From positions 1 to 64,000 of the forward strand of contig NZ_JAGGKK010000014.1 of assembly GCF_017873675.1 (NCBI RefSeq): a DNA stretch of 64,000 nucleotides, written 5' to 3'. This DNA is from Virgibacillus litoralis. GTDB taxonomy: Bacteria; Bacillota; Bacilli; Bacillales; Amphibacillaceae. A program made the position numbers and the translations under genes. The notes below the pieces were generated by a model that ran no database searches, had not been told where the DNA came from, and saw only the letters and a list, made by a program, of their open reading frames with translations. Of the stretch, positions 8,308 through 17,641 are shown piece by piece (position 1 is the stretch's first letter; each line of letters opens with the position of its first letter).

Positions 8308-9864
8308 ATGAGTTTACTCACAGTTAAAGATTTGACTCACGGTTTCGGAGACCGTGCTATATTTGAAGACGTTTCATTTCGTTTATTAAAAGGAGAACAT
8401 ATTGGTCTTATTGGTGCCAATGGTGAAGGTAAGTCCTCCTTTATGAATATAATTACAGGTAAGTTAGAGCCTGATGCAGGAACGATTACCTGGTCCAAGC
8501 ATGCTCGCATTGGCTATTTAGACCAGAATGCGGATTTAAGTCAAGGTATGACAATGCGTGATGTGCTCAGGACGGCTTTTCAATATCTGTTTGATATGGA
8601 AGCAGAGATGAATGGTCTATTTGCCAAGATGGGAGAGGTTGGGCCTGATGAGCTGGAAGAGCTTCTTGAAGAAACTGGTCGACTTCAAGATTCTCTAACG
8701 AGCAACGATTTCTACATCATTGATGCCAAAGTCGAAGAAGTCGCCAATGGCCTTGGTCTAGATGAAATTGGTTTAGACCGCGGCGTTGATGAACTGAGTG
8801 GCGGCCAGCGGACTAAAGTCTTGCTTGCGAAGCTTCTCTTAGAAAAACCAGATATATTATTGCTTGATGAGCCTACAAACTTTCTCGACGTTGAACATAT
8901 CGAATGGCTAAAAAAATACTTGCTGGAATATGACCATGCATTCATTTTAATCTCACATGACATTACATTTTTAAATAGTGTCGTTAACTTGATCTATCAC
9001 ATGGAAAATCAGCAGCTTACGCGTTATCCAGGAGATTACAATGAATTTCTTCGCGTGTATGAAATGAGAAAACAGCAGCTAGAATCTGCTTATAATAAGC
9101 AACAAAAAGAAATTTCCAGTTTAAAAACCTTTGTAGCGAAAAACAAAGCAAATGCAGCAACAAGTAAACTGGCAACATCACGGCAAAAGAAACTCGATAA
9201 AATGGATGTTATTGAGTTGGATTCAGAAAAACCAAAACCGAAGTTCCATTTTAAAGAAGCACGAACAGCCGGAAGATACTTGTTCGAAACAAATGAACTT
9301 GTCATTGGTTATGAAGAACCCCTCTCAAGATCACTTGACTTAGCAATGGAACGTGGTCAAAAGTTAGCATTATCAGGAGCAAATGGAATCGGGAAAACAA
9401 CACTTTTACGAAGTATTTTAGGTGAAATCACACCTGTTTCCGGATCCGTTGAATTGGGTGACCATCTTCATATTGGTTATTTTGAACAGGAATTAAAAGA
9501 GACTACCGATAAAACGTGTATCGATGAAATATGGGATGAATTTCCTCATTTTACACAGCATGAAGTGCGCAGTTCTCTAGCGAGATGCGGACTTACCAAA
9601 AAGCATATCGAAAGTAAAGTTCGCGTATTGAGTGGAGGCGAAAAGGCAAAAGTTCGCCTATGTAAGCTAATCAACAAAGAGACTAACCTGCTTATACTCG
9701 ACGAGCCCACAAATCATTTGGACGTTGATGCAAAAGCAGAGCTGAAACGTGCATTGAAAGATTACAAAGGCAGTGTTCTATTGATCTCACACGAACCAGA
9801 ATTTTACCAAGATATCGTTACTGACGTTTGGAACTGTGAAGACTGGACAACTAAAGTATTTTAA
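8308..9864 (+). CDS. yfmM: ABC-F family ATPase, YfmM-like
   Basis: 518 aa with two ABC domains and no membrane segment, so an ABC-F (ribosome-associated) ATPase. The first Walker A is GANGEGKSS (36-44) and the second GANGIGKTT; signatures are LSGGQ and LSGGE, Walker B LLLDEPTN and LILDEPTN, with a basic inter-domain linker (about 245-315). Length and N-terminus match B. subtilis YfmM as I remember it; the exact paralogue is less sure than the family. Start ATG 8308 after GGAAAAGGTG; the upstream frame to 8221 has no binding site. Confidence 0.9.
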   Translation: MSLLTVKDLTHGFGDRAIFEDVSFRLLKGEHIGLIGANGEGKSSFMNIITGKLEPDAGTITWSKHARIGYLDQNADLSQGMTMRDVLRTAFQYLFDMEAEMNGLFAKMGEVGPDELEELLEETGRLQDSLTSNDFYIIDAKVEEVANGLGLDEIGLDRGVDELSGGQRTKVLLAKLLLEKPDILLLDEPTNFLDVEHIEWLKKYLLEYDHAFILISHDITFLNSVVNLIYHMENQQLTRYPGDYNEFLRVYEMRKQQLESAYNKQQKEISSLKTFVAKNKANAATSKLATSRQKKLDKMDVIELDSEKPKPKFHFKEARTAGRYLFETNELVIGYEEPLSRSLDLAMERGQKLALSGANGIGKTTLLRSILGEITPVSGSVELGDHLHIGYFEQELKETTDKTCIDEIWDEFPHFTQHEVRSSLARCGLTKKHIESKVRVLSGGEKAKVRLCKLINKETNLLILDEPTNHLDVDAKAELKRALKDYKGSVLLISHEPEFYQDIVTDVWNCEDWTTKVF

Positions 9865-9874
9865 TAAATTAGAA

Positions 9875-9911
9875 GGGCTACCCACTGGATATAAGGGTAG
9901 TCTTTTTTTTT
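9875..9911 (+). terminator. Rho-independent terminator of yfmM
   Basis: Stem GGGCTACCC / GGGTAGTC followed by nine Ts. R1 copy B begins one base after the T-tract. Confidence 0.88.
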
Positions 9912-9912
9912 A

Positions 9913-10059
9913 GCAGATAAGAAAGTATAAATCCTTTCTTACTGCATAAGTGCAACTAAGGCAATTCGCCCAAAGGCTTGCACTCCAGAGTATAAGGGGT
10001 TCTAAGAAAGCAAAATACGCTTTCATAAGAATCCCTTTAACGAATGCCAAGTTTTCTAA
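9913..10059 (+). repeat. R1 element, copy B, carrying a 60-nt palindromic insertion
   Basis: The R1 sequence runs from GCAGATAAGAAAG to TTTTCTAA but is split in hairpin 2 between GGCTTG and CGAATGCC by about 60 nt (9981-10040). The insert folds on itself (AAGGGGTTCT..AGAAAGC with GCTTTC..AAGAATCCCTT). The remaining 10060-10226 holds the presumed promoter and leader of the next gene. Confidence 0.85.
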
Positions 10060-10226
10060 TATCTGAAGTGTTGCTAACCTAACTTACTGTTTAGACAAAT
10101 ACGCATAGGGCTAATTGTATAAATAGGAAGTGTAAAAGGAAAATTTAGTGGAAAACTTATAGCAAGAGCGCCTAACCGAAAAAATCTTAGGCTTACAAAA
10201 TATTTTTAAATGATGGAGTGATTAAA

Positions 10227-11351
10227 TTGGCATTACAAGCAATTACAGTAAAAGAGCTAGCTCAAAAAATTCTTGAAAATGAAAAAGTGTTCTTACTAGA
10301 TATTCGAAAAGAAGAAGATTATAACGATTGGGCTATTCAAGGACGAAATGTTCAAAGTCTGAACATCCCATATAAGCAGTTAGAAAATGGGGCAGAGGAT
10401 GTAAAAGAACAACTTCCAGCAGATCAAACGATTTACGTTGTTTGTGCAAAAGGAATCTCTTCTCAAAAAGGGGTCGAAGTACTGGAAGATGCCGGAGTGA
10501 AAAATATCACCTATTTAAAGGGTGGTATGACAGCATGGAGTGAACATCTGGAGCCAGTGAAGATTGGCGATCTTTCTAATGGTGGAGAACTTTATCAATT
10601 CCTTCGAATCGGAAAAGGCTGCCTTTCTTATATGGTCATTGCCGGTGGTGAAGCGGCAGTTATTGATGCTACAAGGATGACAGAAACATACAAAAACTTT
10701 GCCGAGGAAAAAGATACAGCCATAAAATATGTATTGGATACGCATCTTCATGCAGACCATATATCAGGTGGAAAGAGTTTAGCTGAACAAACAAAAGCCC
10801 AATATTATTTCCCAACAAAAGATGATGAAGGCCTGACGTTTGATTATAATAAACTAGAAGATGACACAAAAATCACTGTTGGTGATTCCATTGAAATTTC
10901 TTCCTTCTATTCTCCAGGGCACACTGTTGGAAGTACTAGTTTTATTGTAGATAATAAATACTTGATGACAGGGGATATCTTGTTCATAGAATCCATTGGT
11001 CGTCCGGATTTAGCAGGAAAAGCAGAGGATTGGGTAGATGATCTGCGAAAGACATTATATGAACGCTACCAAGGCTTATCACAAGATTTAATTGTGTTAC
11101 CAGCTCATTTCGGAGCAATGGAAGAAATTAATGAGGATGGCACGGTTCAAGCGAAGCTAGAAGAACTATATCAGAAGAATGATCGCTTAAATGTAGAAAG
11201 CGAAAAAGAGTTTCGTCACCTTGTAACAGATAATTTACCACCACTGCCAAACAGTCATGAAGAAATTAGATATACGAACATGGGTAAAAAGAACCCAGAT
11301 CACGATGAAAGGCGCGAAATGGAAGTTGGTCCAAATCGCTGCGCTATATAA
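10227..11351 (+). CDS. Rhodanese-MBL fold fusion protein (sulfane sulfur metabolism)
   Basis: 374 aa. Residues 1-110 are a rhodanese domain with the active-site loop CAKGISS (Cys73). Residues about 115-340 are a metallo-beta-lactamase fold with THLHADH (172-178) and further metal ligands in SPGHTVGS and PAHFG. Such fusions belong to the persulfide dioxygenase/CstB-type group and process thiol persulfides; domain order here is rhodanese first. Start TTG 10227 (GGAG 8 nt upstream); a GTG at 10218 overlaps the binding site. No CstR-type regulator is adjacent. Confidence 0.87.
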   Translation: MALQAITVKELAQKILENEKVFLLDIRKEEDYNDWAIQGRNVQSLNIPYKQLENGAEDVKEQLPADQTIYVVCAKGISSQKGVEVLEDAGVKNITYLKGGMTAWSEHLEPVKIGDLSNGGELYQFLRIGKGCLSYMVIAGGEAAVIDATRMTETYKNFAEEKDTAIKYVLDTHLHADHISGGKSLAEQTKAQYYFPTKDDEGLTFDYNKLEDDTKITVGDSIEISSFYSPGHTVGSTSFIVDNKYLMTGDILFIESIGRPDLAGKAEDWVDDLRKTLYERYQGLSQDLIVLPAHFGAMEEINEDGTVQAKLEELYQKNDRLNVESEKEFRHLVTDNLPPLPNSHEEIRYTNMGKKNPDHDERREMEVGPNRCAI

Positions 11352-11352
11352 T

Positions 11353-11454
11353 AAAAAAGAGGGAAGCGGAATCTATTTTAGAAAACTTGGCTTATCGCCG
11401 TAAGAAAGTAGTTATACTTTCTTACTTCCAAAAAATTCCCGTTTCCCTCTTTTT
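11353..11454. terminator. Bidirectional terminator whose loop contains an R1 element
   Basis: AAAAAAGAGGGAAGCGGAAT (11353-11372) pairs with ATTCCCGTTTCCCTCTTTTT (11435-11454). This normal two-way terminator stem between convergent genes is pushed apart by the R1 copy at 11378-11429. Confidence 0.8.
11378..11429 (-). repeat. R1 element, copy C (internally deleted), inside a terminator loop
   Basis: Keeps TTAGAAAACTTGGCTTATCGCC and a perfect hairpin 1 (GTAAGAAAGTA / TACTTTCTTAC) but lacks about 35 nt between them. On the minus strand it again begins directly after six Ts. Confidence 0.8.
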
Positions 11455-11470
11455 ATATCAAGGAATTTGA

Positions 11471-12040
11471 TTATGCAAGAGCAGCTTTAACAGCATAAGT
11501 AGTATCATTTAAAGGAATAAGGTCTGCCTTAAAGTCATTATTCCGTAGTATATCCATCATTTTAGTAGAAGAAATACGATGATTAAGAGGCGGACCTGAT
11601 TTGGTTTCAATGGCCTCCCATTCAATAATCATGATTTCTCCACCAGGCTTTAAAATTCGTTTAATTTCATTAAGTGCCTTTTCAATACGCTCAACTTCAT
11701 GAATAACAAATGCCACCAAAACCTTGTTCACTGAATTATCTTTTAAATTAATTCCTTCTAGATCACTAACGATGTACTGAATATTTTCAATTTGTTGTTC
11801 GTCTGCACGTTTTTCCAGCAATTGAAGCATTTGGGACTCGATATCGACAGCATAAACCACTTCATTCGTTCTTTCTGCTATTGGAATGGTGAAGAATCCA
11901 TTACCAGCACCAAGATCGGCAACTCTATCCCGCTCACGAATACCTAATTTATCAATAATTTTATAAGGTTTTAGACTTTCTTTTCTTTCCTCACTTAAGA
12001 GTTTATCTGCTTTATTCGGGTTAAATCGTTTTTCTGACAT
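11471..12040 (-). CDS. Class I SAM-dependent methyltransferase
   Basis: 189 aa. Motif I is VADLGAGNGFFTIPIA (about 38-53), the acidic end of strand 2 is AVDIES, and VLVAFVIHEVERI and LKPGGEIMIIEWE follow as in UbiE-like methyltransferases. Substrate unknown. Start ATG 12040, with AGGAG 9 nt upstream; the frame continues upstream into R1 copy D but no start there has a binding site. Convergent with the rhodanese-MBL gene. Confidence 0.85.
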   Translation of the reverse strand: MSEKRFNPNKADKLLSEERKESLKPYKIIDKLGIRERDRVADLGAGNGFFTIPIAERTNEVVYAVDIESQMLQLLEKRADEQQIENIQYIVSDLEGINLKDNSVNKVLVAFVIHEVERIEKALNEIKRILKPGGEIMIIEWEAIETKSGPPLNHRISSTKMMDILRNNDFKADLIPLNDTTYAVKAALA

Positions 12041-12108
12041 CACTTGCATCTCCTTTACTACCAAAAGGTTTATACATTCATTATTCACGATACATGTATT
12101 GTTTAACC

Positions 12109-12196
12109 TTAGAAAACTTGGCATTCGCCAAGCCTTTGGGCGAATTGCCTTAGTTGCGCTTATGCAGTAAGAAAGTAATTATACTTTCTTATCTGC
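12109..12196 (-). repeat. R1 element, copy D (full length)
   Basis: Full 88-nt copy between tlpA and the methyltransferase gene, read on the minus strand. Both hairpins are intact. A T-rich stretch (ATTTTTCTCTT) precedes it, but there is no clear terminator stem. Confidence 0.88.
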
Positions 12197-12209
12197 CAAG
12201 AGAAAAATG

Positions 12210-12815
12210 TTATTCCATTTTTGCCAATTCTTCTACCATCATTTCGTAATTCATTGCCCCCATCGCAATAAACTGTATACGACCATTTGAATCAATCATA
12301 TAAGAAGTTGGATATGCTCGAACTTTATAAGCATTAGCTACATCAGAATTTTCATCCATCAATATTGGGAATGTCAGCTCAAAGTCTTCTACAAATTCTG
12401 TAACATCTTCTTTACTATTTTCAGTTTCTGTTAAATTAACGGCTAAAATCTCTAAATCTTTATTTTCATAAAATTTTTGCATATCCGGCATTTCCTCTCT
12501 GCATGGTGGACACCATGTTGCCCAGAAATTTACTAAGACACGTTCTCCTCTGAAGTCAGATAATTTTACTGTTTCCCCTTCTAATGTTTTCAATTCAAAG
12601 TCAGGGGCAATTTGTCCTTCTTCAAGCCCAACTTCATCAGAATTCACAACCTCTTCTTCCGCTTTCTCCTCTTCATCCATCGGTGCTGAGATGGAATTAC
12701 CAGAGATATTACCATCGTCTTCTTGAACGGATGTATCATCATTTGCAATTGCAAAATCATAAACGGCCCACCCAATCATTCCTATTGCAAGTACGATAAC
12801 AATCAATTTTTTCAT
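12210..12815 (-). CDS. TlpA/ResA-like membrane-anchored thiol-disulfide oxidoreductase
   Basis: 201 aa. Residues 3-23 are an uncleaved signal anchor, followed by an acidic linker (27-65) and a thioredoxin-fold redoxin domain with WCPPC (Cys102, Cys105). It is expected to reduce disulfides, such as apocytochrome c thiols, on the outer face of the membrane. It follows ccdA by 16 bp and is surely cotranscribed: CcdA passes electrons through the membrane to this protein. GGGGG lies 9 nt before the ATG. Confidence 0.92.
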   Translation of the reverse strand: MKKLIVIVLAIGMIGWAVYDFAIANDDTSVQEDDGNISGNSISAPMDEEEKAEEEVVNSDEVGLEEGQIAPDFELKTLEGETVKLSDFRGERVLVNFWATWCPPCREEMPDMQKFYENKDLEILAVNLTETENSKEDVTEFVEDFELTFPILMDENSDVANAYKVRAYPTSYMIDSNGRIQFIAMGAMNYEMMVEELAKME

Positions 12816-12831
12816 TTGAATGAACCCCCTA

Positions 12832-13590
12832 TTATCCTAATTTTGATAACCATGTTCCTTGTATTAAATCAAGTAGAAATCCTGTAATACGTGGCATTAG
12901 ACCAAAAAATAAGACTAAGCCCATAATGATCATAATCACTCCGCCTACTTTCATAATCACTTGACTGTGACGGACAATCCATTTTGTGGACCCAAGGAAG
13001 AAAGTTAAAATAATAAATGGTAACGCAAAGCCTATAACATACATAACAGTGTAGAATACACCTTGACCAGGGTTACTGGCAGCTAAAAGTAGAATTGATC
13101 CAAAAATCGGACCTATACATGGTGTCCACCCAGCAGCGAACCCAAGACCAACAAAAAAAGTTCCCAAATATCCAGCCGGCTTTTTGGAATAATGAAAACG
13201 CCTTTCCTTCATTAATGAAGTTGGACTAATCCACCCTGCAATAAATAATCCCATTATAATAATGAAAACCCCTGCAATACGTTGAAGAAACAATCCGGAA
13301 TCACCTAGTAGTAAATCCTGAATCCATTGCCCCAAAAATGAAGCGCCTGCACCTAAGCTGATAAATACTAATGATACCCCTAGTAAAAAGAATCCAGAGT
13401 GACTCAATAACTGGCGACGTATTTTAGTGTTCTGGTTTCCTTGTAACTCTTTAACACTTATCCCGGTTATATACGATAGATAAGCAGGGAAAATTGGTAA
13501 AACACAAGGTGACAAAAAAGATAGTGCTCCTGCTCCTATCGCTAAAAACATTCCTGCAATTAACATTGTGTCAGCTTCAATTCCAAGCAT
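12832..13590 (-). CDS. ccdA: CcdA-type thiol-disulfide electron transporter
   Basis: 252 aa with six hydrophobic segments. The paired redox cysteines are in LSPCVLPIFP (helix 1) and GWTPCIGPIFG (helix 4). It carries reducing equivalents from cytoplasmic thioredoxin to extracytoplasmic partners, here the adjacent TlpA-like protein, for cytochrome c maturation or spore-coat redox chemistry. Start ATG 13590 with GAGGG upstream; the longer frame to 13644 has no binding site. Confidence 0.92.
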   Translation of the reverse strand: MLGIEADTMLIAGMFLAIGAGALSFLSPCVLPIFPAYLSYITGISVKELQGNQNTKIRRQLLSHSGFFLLGVSLVFISLGAGASFLGQWIQDLLLGDSGLFLQRIAGVFIIIMGLFIAGWISPTSLMKERRFHYSKKPAGYLGTFFVGLGFAAGWTPCIGPIFGSILLLAASNPGQGVFYTVMYVIGFALPFIILTFFLGSTKWIVRHSQVIMKVGGVIMIIMGLVLFFGLMPRITGFLLDLIQGTWLSKLG

Positions 13591-14250
13591 TAAAATCCCT
13601 CTTTCTGTGTTTAAGAATATTTTTAAAAAATAATAGTGAAACAACGCTAGTTACGATTTAGATATAAGGAAATAAAAAAAGTTAATCCTTCTATGTATGG
13701 TTTCACTTCATATTAACGTCTGAATCGCCTTAACATGCTTATATCCTCAGTCAATACATGATGAATTTGAATCTTTCTAATAACAGATTACAATTTCAAT
13801 GTGAAAGTTTGATGAAAGTAAGGATTTTTGATGCAATAAGTCTATGACAAATTGGTGACAAAAGTATTAGAATGAGTTTAAGAGGTGTGAAATGAAGGTC
13901 CCGAAAACAATGCGAATCCGTAACCGATAGAGAGATGAAACTGATAATTGTTCTTTTCTGATAGCACAAAATCGATGGAATATAGGGGTTAAAATAGGTT
14001 ACCTGAACGAAATCAAGCTCCACATGAGTTATAATAAAAAATAGCAGATTGAGGTGCTGGCAAGTCAGCAATGGGGCCTCATTCCGCAAAAAGAATTGTT
14101 TAATTATTTTGTACGCATCTTAATCATCATAATGTAGTTCCGCATCCATATTTTTTCACTAATGGAGAAGTTCTGAAACAGCTTTAGGTTTTGAAAAAAA
14201 TGCAGCCCTAATATTATTCGTCAATTAATCCGTCCTAGATAAACGTACTT
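13591..14250. other. Gap of about 660 bp without a convincing gene
   Basis: A 97-codon open frame on the minus strand (13796-14089) has no binding site and a composition unlike a protein. A short plus-strand frame after AAGAGGTGTGAA (13891 onward, 12 codons) ends quickly. No repeat family seen elsewhere in the window is present. It may be decayed coding sequence; I see nothing I can name. Confidence 0.5.
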
Positions 14251-14739
14251 TTAATGGTTTTTAACAATCGGAATATAAATATCAAAATGTGGATCATTCG
14301 GATCACGATCAACTGGATAATGTTCATGTTTAATTGGCATATATGGATCATGGTAAGTAACATTAGCTTCTCTATATGCGGTATAGTCACTATTAAATAA
14401 CCATTTATGTAAATTCGTATAAGTGTTAGATATATCTTCACCTTTATTATGTGTCGTCTTCACGTAGGTCCATGCAGGAACCTTAATTTCAATCATTCCA
14501 TCAGGGATTTCCTGCTCTTCACTCACTTCATAAGTCGCGTAATGGGCAAAGCCATTTTCAATTACATGATAAGACAGCCCTAACTGAACATTTGGATTAA
14601 CCTTATCATCCAACTCATCCGCCCTGTTTTCCATTTGTTGAATAACATTTTTTAAATTCGGTACAATTTCAGAGAATGTACCCTCCCATTTTAATCCTAC
14701 TGCCCGATATGCCGGGATTTTCACAATTTCATAATTCAT
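14251..14739 (-). CDS. GyrI-like/AraC effector-binding domain protein
   Basis: 162 aa stand-alone effector-binding (SOUL/GyrI-like) domain: IVKIPAYRAVGLKWEGTF at the N-terminus, IPDGMIEIKVPAWTYVK in the middle, and a C-terminal strand with YIPIVK. Such domains bind hydrophobic small molecules, and some hydrolyse them. No DNA-binding domain. ATG 14739 follows GGAG at 11 nt. A second protein of the same fold is encoded just downstream of the next gap (14930-15409), so this may be a tandem duplication that has diverged. Confidence 0.8.
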   Translation of the reverse strand: MNYEIVKIPAYRAVGLKWEGTFSEIVPNLKNVIQQMENRADELDDKVNPNVQLGLSYHVIENGFAHYATYEVSEEQEIPDGMIEIKVPAWTYVKTTHNKGEDISNTYTNLHKWLFNSDYTAYREANVTYHDPYMPIKHEHYPVDRDPNDPHFDIYIPIVKNH

Positions 14740-14929
14740 TTTATCGCTCACTCCGCTTCGATTCAAATTAAATTATAAGTTTATATACTAATTTTCACTA
14801 CCATCAACATTTTCCCATCTGGACCTTTATAAGTGCTCATGATGAATGTCCATTACAAAAATTCTATCTGCACCTTCCGTTTACCGCTGTTCTCTTAAGG
14901 CACCAAATAAAAACTCTATGTAAAGCCTG

Positions 14930-15409
14930 TTAACCAATAGGATCACATAGATCCACATTATCCTCATTTTCAGTCCATTTTGTATAAATTTCTAATGTCC
15001 ACTCATCAGGCACTCTTTTATATCCATTCTCCTCAATCCATTGGTGCAAATGAGTATATACTTGGAAAATTTCCGAAGCATGACCTTTAAAATGCAGGAC
15101 TGCATATTTCTGTTCAGGAACTTCTAGACTAACCATCCCGTAAGGTATAGCCTCAAAATCATGTACCTCATAACAAACCCAGTAGCCGTCGTCCTCCTTT
15201 GAAGTTTCGGAAGCTTTAAATGCACCAATAAGTTTAACTGGGTCAACTAATTGCTTTATCTCATCCTTACGTCGTGCTAAAGACATAGATGCTTTAGGAA
15301 TCTCTTGACCATAACCTGTCATATCCTCACAAACCACACGAAAGCCGACTAATTTCTTCTCACTCATTTTTCTCTCACCAGTAAATGTGATGGGGTTAAC
15401 TTTTTCCAT
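14930..15409 (-). CDS. GyrI-like effector-binding domain protein (second copy)
   Basis: 159 aa, same fold as its neighbour: FRVVCEDMTGYGQEIPKA, a core of about 110 residues with IPYGMVSLEVPEQKYAVLHF, then HLHQWIEENGY and a C-terminal LEIYTKW strand. AAGGAG lies 9 nt before ATG 15409; an internal ATG 14 codons on is also possible. Stand-alone ligand-binding domain with unknown ligand. Confidence 0.78.
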   Translation of the reverse strand: MEKVNPITFTGERKMSEKKLVGFRVVCEDMTGYGQEIPKASMSLARRKDEIKQLVDPVKLIGAFKASETSKEDDGYWVCYEVHDFEAIPYGMVSLEVPEQKYAVLHFKGHASEIFQVYTHLHQWIEENGYKRVPDEWTLEIYTKWTENEDNVDLCDPIG

Positions 15410-15577
15410 CGCTTTATTCTCCTTTCATTTCATAAATTGTTGATTTATATTACATTCTTTTAAATATCTACTCTATATAAGAATTTTTACCCTGCTTTTT
15501 TTAATAATCGGTTATGACAATATCCTTTCAGCCCTCTCTTATTGTGCTATTCTTTTTATCTATTAAAAACACTAAAA

Positions 15578-15835
15578 CTATAATAAAAACGGTGCAATTA
15601 AAAATATTGTTACCAAGATTATTTTACTTAAATTCGATTCTTTTCTGGTAACCCCCGCCTTATCTTCTAAAAACCGCATATAGATTAATACAAAGATTAA
15701 TCCAAATAAAACCAGTCCTTGTCCTAATGAGTCATGAAATTCTGATAAGTACCGCAGCATAGCCAGTCCTAAAAGGAGAACTCCCATGTTACCTATAACC
15801 ATTTGAAAATAAAGTCGCTTTTTTTCCAGATCCAT
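15578..15835 (-). CDS. Small two- to three-helix membrane protein
   Basis: 85 aa, not recognised. A charged N-terminus (DLEKKRLYF) precedes hydrophobic helices at about 11-27, 39-56 and 70-85, joined by a basic/acidic loop (RFLEDKAGVTRKESN). Start ATG 15835, with AAGGTGG at 8 nt; a GTG four codons upstream sits in the binding site. Neighbours give no clue. Confidence 0.6.
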   Translation of the reverse strand: MDLEKKRLYFQMVIGNMGVLLLGLAMLRYLSEFHDSLGQGLVLFGLIFVLIYMRFLEDKAGVTRKESNLSKIILVTIFLIAPFLL

Positions 15836-15871
15836 TGTATTTGCCACCTTTATAATAATTACCGATTTACT

Positions 15872-16435
15872 TTATTTTTCAATTTCCTTTATTACTTTCG
15901 CAGGATTTCCACCAACCACAACATTATCTGGCACATATTTTGTAACCACTGCACCTGAAGCGATTACAACATTATCATCTATTTTAACTCCAGGATTTAT
16001 AATAGCTCCTCCGCCAATCCAGACATTGTCACCTATCGTTATTGGTATTCCATATTCTGCCCCCGATATTCTCTCATAGGCATTTAACGGATGGGTTGCT
16101 GTATATATGTGTACACCTGGCGCAATAAAGCAGTTATCACCTATTCGAATTTCACAGACATCCAAAAATACACAGTTAAAGTTAGCATAAAAATTTTCGC
16201 CAACATGAATGTTGTAGCCATAATCACAACGAAACGTCGGCTCTACGAATAAGCTGTTTCCACTTGAACCAAATAATTCTTTTATTAATTCGGTTCGTTT
16301 GTTTTCCTCTGTTTCACTTGAATCATTGTATAATCTTGTTAGCCTTCTGGCATTCAATTTTTCCCTTACTAATTCAGAATCATCCGGATTATAAAGTTCA
16401 CCGCTCAACATTTTCTCTTTTTCAGTTTTATTCAT
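15872..16435 (-). CDS. Maltose/galactoside O-acetyltransferase family (left-handed beta-helix)
   Basis: 187 aa hexapeptide-repeat acetyltransferase of the MAT/GAT type: N-terminal helical cap ([14 protein letters not shown]), then repeats from about residue 60 with [29 protein letters not shown] (catalytic His of this family) and a C-terminal [20 protein letters not shown]. It transfers acetyl from acetyl-CoA to a sugar hydroxyl. ATG 16435 follows AAGGAG. It is 20 bp downstream of the DUF3267 gene and probably cotranscribed. Confidence 0.88.
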   Translation of the reverse strand: MNKTEKEKMLSGELYNPDDSELVREKLNARRLTRLYNDSSETEENKRTELIKELFGSSGNSLFVEPTFRCDYGYNIHVGENFYANFNCVFLDVCEIRIGDNCFIAPGVHIYTATHPLNAYERISGAEYGIPITIGDNVWIGGGAIINPGVKIDDNVVIASGAVVTKYVPDNVVVGGNPAKVIKEIEK

Positions 16436-16455
16436 AATGAAACTCCTTCTATAAA

Positions 16456-17067
16456 TTACGCCGTCTTTTTCCAATAAGTCTTTGTTCCGTTATTTGTTAA
16501 GATTGTCTTTCCTGGCACTTGAGTTACTAATAGAACAACATTAAGTATATCCACAGAAGATGCCATAGCATTTAACAATATCAGAATTTTTATTGTTGGT
16601 GTTAAGATTCCAATTAGACTTAAAACAATCGGCAATATAATTGAAATTATAACGAATGGGGCAATAGTGACTACTATATACCTTGATTTTGAGATTTCTT
16701 CCTCCGTTAGTACATAACCGCCAAACAGGGTAAGACCAATAAACGTTTTCTGAGACTTAATAAAGTTCGGTATGAACAGCAAATGAAGCAGTTCGTGTAA
16801 GATGATAAGTGAAAATATCCAGATAATTACACCTACGTTAATTGTTATTGATACGGAATCCGATGACAACCCAAATTCGCTCAAGGAAATAGTTGAAAAG
16901 ACATTTATAATACCAATACTAATGATGGCATTTAAAAGCATGAAAGGAATTGATAATACTATAGCAGTCCAAACACTCTCAGGTTCTTTCATTGGAATCC
17001 AGTCGTTATCGATTAGGTTTAAGTGTAAATGTTCATCATTCTTTGGTATTTTATTTTGTATTTTCAA
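16456..17067 (-). CDS. DUF3267 membrane metallopeptidase-like protein
   Basis: 203 aa with four or more hydrophobic segments. HELLH in the second segment is the zinc-binding signature of this family, and the flanking [19 protein letters not shown] is typical of DUF3267. Possibly a membrane protease; no substrate known. Start TTG 17067, five bases after GGGGGAG; the ATG nine codons earlier lacks a binding site. Sits 13 bp after the GNAT gene. Confidence 0.78.
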   Translation of the reverse strand: MKIQNKIPKNDEHLHLNLIDNDWIPMKEPESVWTAIVLSIPFMLLNAIISIGIINVFSTISLSEFGLSSDSVSITINVGVIIWIFSLIILHELLHLLFIPNFIKSQKTFIGLTLFGGYVLTEEEISKSRYIVVTIAPFVIISIILPIVLSLIGILTPTIKILILLNAMASSVDILNVVLLVTQVPGKTILTNNGTKTYWKKTA

Positions 17068-17080
17068 AAACTCTCCCCCT

Positions 17081-17620
17081 CTAACAGTGTTCAATTTCCA
17101 TCAGCCAGCAATCCTGATATACTCCTTCATGAAGCTCACGTTTAGGGAGAACTTTAACTTTTTTAAAACCACATTTTTCATAACATTTTATAGCCCTAAC
17201 ATTTCTTGATTGTGGGTCCATGACTACTCGGTCCGCCTTTTTATCCTGGATTAAATAGCTAATCATAGACGAAACAAGTAACGTTCCAATTCCTTTATTC
17301 CAATACGGTACTTCGCCTATGAACTGGTCTATCCCATAAATGTTCTTCTCTTCATTATGATAGCCATAGACCTTTTTCGTTTTACTATCCAGTTGGTAGA
17401 ATTGAATATATCCAATTCTAGCTCCTTCAAACTCTACAATACATTTAGTTACTTCATCTTCAGAGGTATAAAACTCTTTCATAACTTGGTCTATATCAAA
17501 AGGGTTGTCCCGTCCCTCATAGAACTCAAGAACTTGTGGATCGGAAAGCCATTTTGCTAATATATGTTTATCCTTTTCTTCTATTTCGCGAACTATTAAA
17601 TTATTATTCTGAAATAACAT
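17081..17620 (-). CDS. GNAT N-acetyltransferase, aminoglycoside 6'-acetyltransferase-like
   Basis: 179 aa. Acetyl-CoA-binding segment EVPYWNKGIGTLLVSSMI, and the C-terminal MDPQSRNVRAIKCYEKCGF typical of AAC(6')-type and related GNAT enzymes. Whether aminoglycosides are the real substrate cannot be told; many chromosomal Bacillaceae relatives are uncharacterised. Weak GGGCGG precedes the ATG. First of a short run with DUF3267 and the MAT-like gene on the same strand. Confidence 0.8.
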   Translation of the reverse strand: MLFQNNNLIVREIEEKDKHILAKWLSDPQVLEFYEGRDNPFDIDQVMKEFYTSEDEVTKCIVEFEGARIGYIQFYQLDSKTKKVYGYHNEEKNIYGIDQFIGEVPYWNKGIGTLLVSSMISYLIQDKKADRVVMDPQSRNVRAIKCYEKCGFKKVKVLPKRELHEGVYQDCWLMEIEHC

Positions 17621-17641
17621 GTAAACACCGCCCTTAAACCT

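Noticed and set aside
13796-14089. 97-codon minus-strand frame in the large gap
   Set aside because: No binding site, no recognisable domain, composition like translated AT-rich non-coding DNA.
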